Below the pieces are notes generated by a model that saw only the letters and a list, made by a program, of their open reading frames with translations, searched no databases and was not told where the DNA came from. Below, piece after piece: positions 48,229-51,110 of a stretch of 51,110 nt of DNA. Location of the stretch: contig CAVEYD010000003.1 in NCBI GenBank assembly GCA_963619835.1, positions 1-51,110 of the forward strand, given 5' to 3'. Position 1 is the stretch's first letter, and each line of letters begins with the position of its first letter. The DNA is from Fimimonas sp963619835. Lineage in GTDB: Bacteria; Bacillota; Clostridia; Christensenellales; CAG-314. The position numbers and the translations under genes are program-made.

Positions 48229-49047
48229 ATGAAAAATATACTTATTTTCAACGATATTAGCGGACTTGGAAATTGTTCTATGGCAACAAATTTGCCGGTA
48301 TTAACGGCATTGGGACACTATTGTATGCCGATGCCTACAGCATGTTATTCCTGTCAAACAGGTTTTGACTCTTTTTCTGTGTTGAAAAACGACAAAATCG
48401 AACAGTTCACAAAAGATATTTTATCAAATCGCAAGCCCGATGCCGTCTATGTAGGTTTTTGTAATGACACTCAAACACTTAACTCTATTTTGAGCATAAT
48501 TAAAAAACTCAAAAATGAAGGTGCACTTGTGATTGTAGACCCCATTATGGGAGACAATGGCAAGCTGTACCCTGTTTTTGATGACAGCTATGTTGCTTTG
48601 ATGAGAGAAGTTTTGAGTTTTGCCGATGTTATCACTCCAAACGTTACCGAAGCATGCTTGTTATGTAATATCGAGTACGAAAAAGTGTCTCAAACTTTTG
48701 ACACTACAAACGGACTTGAAAAAATTGCAAAAACTTTTAACACGTTTTTGCATAGTGTAGATTCTGTTGTAATAACCGGCATTCCTTGCGGTCAAAACAT
48801 TGGAAACATTGTTTGCGATCAAAAATTAAGCTTTGTCGAAAACAAGAGAGTGGATGTAAACTATTCCGGAACCGGCGATTTGTTTAGTTCTGTGCTTGCA
48901 GGCAAATTGTTAAATGGTTACAATTTAACAAATGCCACAAAGACTGCAGCCGAGTTTGTTGGTCTTTCCGCAGCTGTCAGCGAATGTAAAGACAGACGTT
49001 TTGGAGTTGAATTCGGCAAGGTTTTGAGCAAACTCATTGATGCATAA
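48229..49047 (+). CDS. pdxK: Pyridoxamine kinase
   Basis: 272 residues of the ribokinase-like PdxK/PdxY group. N-terminal ILIFNDISGLGNCSMATNLPVL (given in part) is typical. VIVDPIMGDNGKLY (about residues 102-115) and VITPNVTEACLL (about 134-145) match, and the anion hole with catalytic Asp is in NYSGTGDLFSSVLAG (about residues 215-229). It phosphorylates B6 vitamers for PLP salvage. AAAGGA precedes the ATG. It is 46 bases after the Gx gene, without a visible terminator between, so it may be part of the same transcript. Confidence 0.92.
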   Translation: MKNILIFNDISGLGNCSMATNLPVLTALGHYCMPMPTACYSCQTGFDSFSVLKNDKIEQFTKDILSNRKPDAVYVGFCNDTQTLNSILSIIKKLKNEGALVIVDPIMGDNGKLYPVFDDSYVALMREVLSFADVITPNVTEACLLCNIEYEKVSQTFDTTNGLEKIAKTFNTFLHSVDSVVITGIPCGQNIGNIVCDQKLSFVENKRVDVNYSGTGDLFSSVLAGKLLNGYNLTNATKTAAEFVGLSAAVSECKDRRFGVEFGKVLSKLIDA

Positions 49048-49086
49048 CATTTTTTTGTAGAACTACAATTTTCTGTTTTATCGATG

Positions 49087-49136
49087 CTTTATTGGGCATA
49101 AAGGAGTCTAAATTGTTTTTATAACCGAAAGCGGTT
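49087..49136 (+). other. Two small hairpins in the spacer before the phosphatase gene
   Basis: CTTTAT-TGGGC-ATAAAG (about 49087-49103) and AACCG-AAAG-CGGTT (49123-49136). Neither has a T-run. They could end the pdxK transcript weakly or be part of an unrecognised element. Confidence 0.35.
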
Positions 49137-49151
49137 TGGTCCCAAAAAGTC

Positions 49152-49184
49152 TTTATCAAAGAAAAAACTGTCGTACAATTGTAC
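49152..49184 (+). promoter_or_regulatory. Promoter with palindrome before the 5'-nucleotidase-like gene
   Basis: TTTATC (49152-49157), 16 bases and TACAAT (49174-49179). The -10 is inside the perfect 12-base palindrome GTACAATTGTAC (49173-49184), which could be an operator for a dimeric repressor. Confidence 0.5.
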
Positions 49185-49200
49185 ATATTAGGAGAAAATT

Positions 49201-50835
49201 ATGAAAAGAAAAGCCTTTTCAAGAGTAATAATCGCATTACTTTTAGCATTGTGTCTGTTTGTGGCAAGTGCTTGCGAGTTGGATTTCTCATCGTTTGTGC
49301 CTCATGGCGGATCATCAAGCGGTGGCTCGAGTATTGATAGTTCCGTTGATTCCGGAAATACCCAAAAGCCAAGTGACAAGACTGACAGCAATGTTCCGTC
49401 AGACAAAATCGTTGATCAAGATGGTGGCAATGCCGATGGCGATAGTTCGGGGGATGCCTCGGGCGAAGTTGATTTTTATGCCATCAATGATTTTCACGGA
49501 GAAGTGGAAAAAATTTCAACGGTAGCCGGATATTTGAAAGAAAAGGCATCAAATAATAATACCGTTTTAATCAACTCCGGAGATATGTTTCAAGGATCTC
49601 TTGCTTCAAATTCAAACAAGGGTAAATTGTTGTTAGAGTGTATGGATGAAATCGGTTTTGATTCGTTTACATACGGAAATCACGAATTTGACTGGGGATT
49701 AAGTACTGTTCGTTCGCTGTCTCAACAAAGCAAAACTCCGTTTTTGGGAGCAAACATATACTACTACGATTCGTCTACAAAACAATGGGGCGATTTTGCC
49801 GATGACTTTGCAGATGAGTACACCGTAACCACTTTAGACAACGGAATTAAAGTCGGTATTATTGGTGTTATAGGAAAGGATCAAATAACATCAATTACCT
49901 CTACGCTTGTAGAAGGAATAAGTTTCAAGGATCCGGAAGAAGTAATTCCAACCATATCGCAAAAGCTTCGCAAGGAAGAAGACTGCGACGTGGTTGTTGT
50001 AAGTCTACACGCGTCGCAAAATGTTTTTATTGAGACGGCAAGTTCGTTTGATATTTCCGATTATGCCGATGCTGTTTTTTGTGCGCACACGCATCAAAAC
50101 GAGTACACAACATACAACGGAATTCCTTTTATTCAAGGCGGAAGTTACGGAAACTATGTTTCTCATGTAAAACTTTCTGTAAAAAATGGAAAAGTGTCTT
50201 GTACTACTTACGAAAACATCAGCTACGATTCCACTTGGACGGAAGATGCCGAAACAAGCAAAATCGTATCTAAATACAGCGAAGAAATTGCAGCGGAAGC
50301 TCAAAAGGTGGTGGCAACTACCGATGCTTACTTGGATGAAAGAGAAGAACTCCCTCGCATTGTTGCACGTTCCATTGCCGAATATGCCGTTGAAAACGGG
50401 CACGACATAGTTCTTGCTATGGTCAACAAAGCACGTGGCAGTATTTACAAAGGAAACATAACTTTTGAACGGCTTTACGAAGCGCTTCCTTTTGACAATA
50501 TCATATACATTGTTGAAGTTAGCGGAAGCGACTTGATTAACGAAGCAAAATACAATTTTATTTGGCGAATAAAGGGTACAAAAATAGAGTCATCCAAAAA
50601 CTACAAAATAGCAGTCATCGATTATCTGTTGTATCACAAAAACACAGAAGGCGAGTACGATTATTTCCCGTCGGCTTTTAAAAACGGTCACATGACGCCG
50701 ATAGCACTAAACGACACGTATAGAGATGTTACTTGCAACTTCCTAACTAAAGTTGGCAAAATCATTGCGGACGATTATGCATCAAGCGGAAAACGAGTAA
50801 ACACCAATTTGCTTACGTCGACTGTAAGTTTTTAG
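49201..50835 (+). CDS. 5'-nucleotidase/metallophosphatase lipoprotein
   Basis: 544 residues. The signal peptide ends near VASAC (Cys about 25), then comes a Ser/Gly/Asp linker to about residue 88. The metallophosphatase domain has AINDFHGEV (about 94-102), NSGDMFQGS (about 124-132), GNHEFDWG (about 153-160), VVSLHAS (about 264-270) and FCAHTH (about 292-297), giving the two-metal site. A 5'-nucleotidase C-terminal domain follows (about 370-530). It may release nucleosides outside the cell for the BMP importer. The lipobox is weak (Ala at -3). Confidence 0.9.
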   Translation: MKRKAFSRVIIALLLALCLFVASACELDFSSFVPHGGSSSGGSSIDSSVDSGNTQKPSDKTDSNVPSDKIVDQDGGNADGDSSGDASGEVDFYAINDFHGEVEKISTVAGYLKEKASNNNTVLINSGDMFQGSLASNSNKGKLLLECMDEIGFDSFTYGNHEFDWGLSTVRSLSQQSKTPFLGANIYYYDSSTKQWGDFADDFADEYTVTTLDNGIKVGIIGVIGKDQITSITSTLVEGISFKDPEEVIPTISQKLRKEEDCDVVVVSLHASQNVFIETASSFDISDYADAVFCAHTHQNEYTTYNGIPFIQGGSYGNYVSHVKLSVKNGKVSCTTYENISYDSTWTEDAETSKIVSKYSEEIAAEAQKVVATTDAYLDEREELPRIVARSIAEYAVENGHDIVLAMVNKARGSIYKGNITFERLYEALPFDNIIYIVEVSGSDLINEAKYNFIWRIKGTKIESSKNYKIAVIDYLLYHKNTEGEYDYFPSAFKNGHMTPIALNDTYRDVTCNFLTKVGKIIADDYASSGKRVNTNLLTSTVSF

Positions 50836-51074
50836 AAAGAAGCTAAAAATATATTTTTAACATTTTGTTTTGTCTAAAACGATAAATTGCAAATCAAAAA
50901 ATCTATTCGGTGTTTGAAATAACAAAGAAATAGTCTTGCAATAAAAAGCCATTTTGTACAGCAAGTCGACTTGTTAAAACCAAGCTAAAAGATTTTCAAA
51001 ACAAATTATTGTCGCGAATAATAAATATAAACAATATTTTTATCAAGATAAACAATTTTTTTTTGCAATAATTA
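50836..51074. other. AT-rich intergenic region, no gene seen
   Basis: This 240-base stretch has no reading frame with a ribosome binding site and no clear terminator hairpin after the nucleotidase gene. It is strongly AT-rich, with several A- and T-tracts. Confidence 0.5.
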
Positions 51075-51103
51075 TTGATTGTAAAAAAAAAGTATGTTAC
51101 AAT
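51075..51103 (+). promoter_or_regulatory. Promoter pointing out of the right edge
   Basis: TTGATT (51075-51080), a 17-base spacer and TACAAT (51098-51103). It should serve a gene that begins beyond the window. Confidence 0.6.
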
Positions 51104-51110
51104 ATATGTG

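Noticed and set aside
1..51110. Mobile elements, integrases, attachment sites or a CRISPR array
   Set aside because: No transposase, integrase or repeat-spacer pattern was found. The window looks like ordinary chromosome.

Overview
The window comes from an AT-rich, Gram-positive-type bacterium, most likely an uncultured member of the Clostridia (Bacillota). The evidence is strong AGGAGG-type ribosome binding sites, occasional TTG and GTG starts, a zinc-type S14, the order map - KOW protein - infA - rpmJ inside the ribosomal cluster, many lipoproteins and no outer-membrane genes, a CIRCE heat-shock operator, and purine and cobalamin riboswitches of Bacillota type. I cannot fix the genus from sequence alone.

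Layout. Bases 1-1523 hold the 3' part of a secreted beta-helix protein, followed by a terminator and a minus-strand tRNA-Pro(GGG). A consensus promoter at 2196 and a structured leader open a very long ribosomal run (2486-18466). It joins the S10, spc and alpha operons (rpsJ to rplQ) and includes secY, adk, map, a KOW-domain protein, infA and rpmJ; a second promoter lies before rpsM and a terminator lies at 18482-18516. A minus-strand pair follows (pth and a small membrane protein), then divergent mfd and a PrsA-like foldase lipoprotein with a structured leader.

25578-31581 is a purine-salvage region: a guanine riboswitch with terminator, xpt, and a BMP-type nucleoside ABC transporter (lipoprotein, double ATPase, two permeases). 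31871-34643 holds two tandem PlsC-like acyltransferases, each fused to a zinc ribbon and an uncharacterised C-terminal part. 34673-39159 is a housekeeping group (YabN/MazG-type pyrophosphohydrolase, Dus, TrmL, Maf, a divergent MreB-like actin). 39241-42471 holds an Hsp20 gene under a CIRCE element, an HAD hydrolase and a beta-propeller-like lipoprotein.

42536-44005 is a compact cobalamin-regulated unit: promoter, cobalamin riboswitch with candidate terminator, DUF4430 lipoprotein and ECF-type membrane S component. After proS (ProRS of archaeal type), 45716-48182 holds a membrane-anchored ApbE flavin transferase fused to a NusG-II domain, next to a Gx-transporter-family protein. This looks like part of a flavin-based extracellular redox module. 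The window closes with a pyridoxamine kinase, a 5'-nucleotidase-type lipoprotein and a promoter that points out of the right edge.

The most interesting parts are the fused ApbE-NusG_II/Gx pair, the riboswitch-DUF4430-ECF corrinoid unit, the tandem acyltransferase-zinc-ribbon fusions, and several structured leaders not explained by families I can name (upstream of rpsJ, rpsM, rpoA and the foldase gene).
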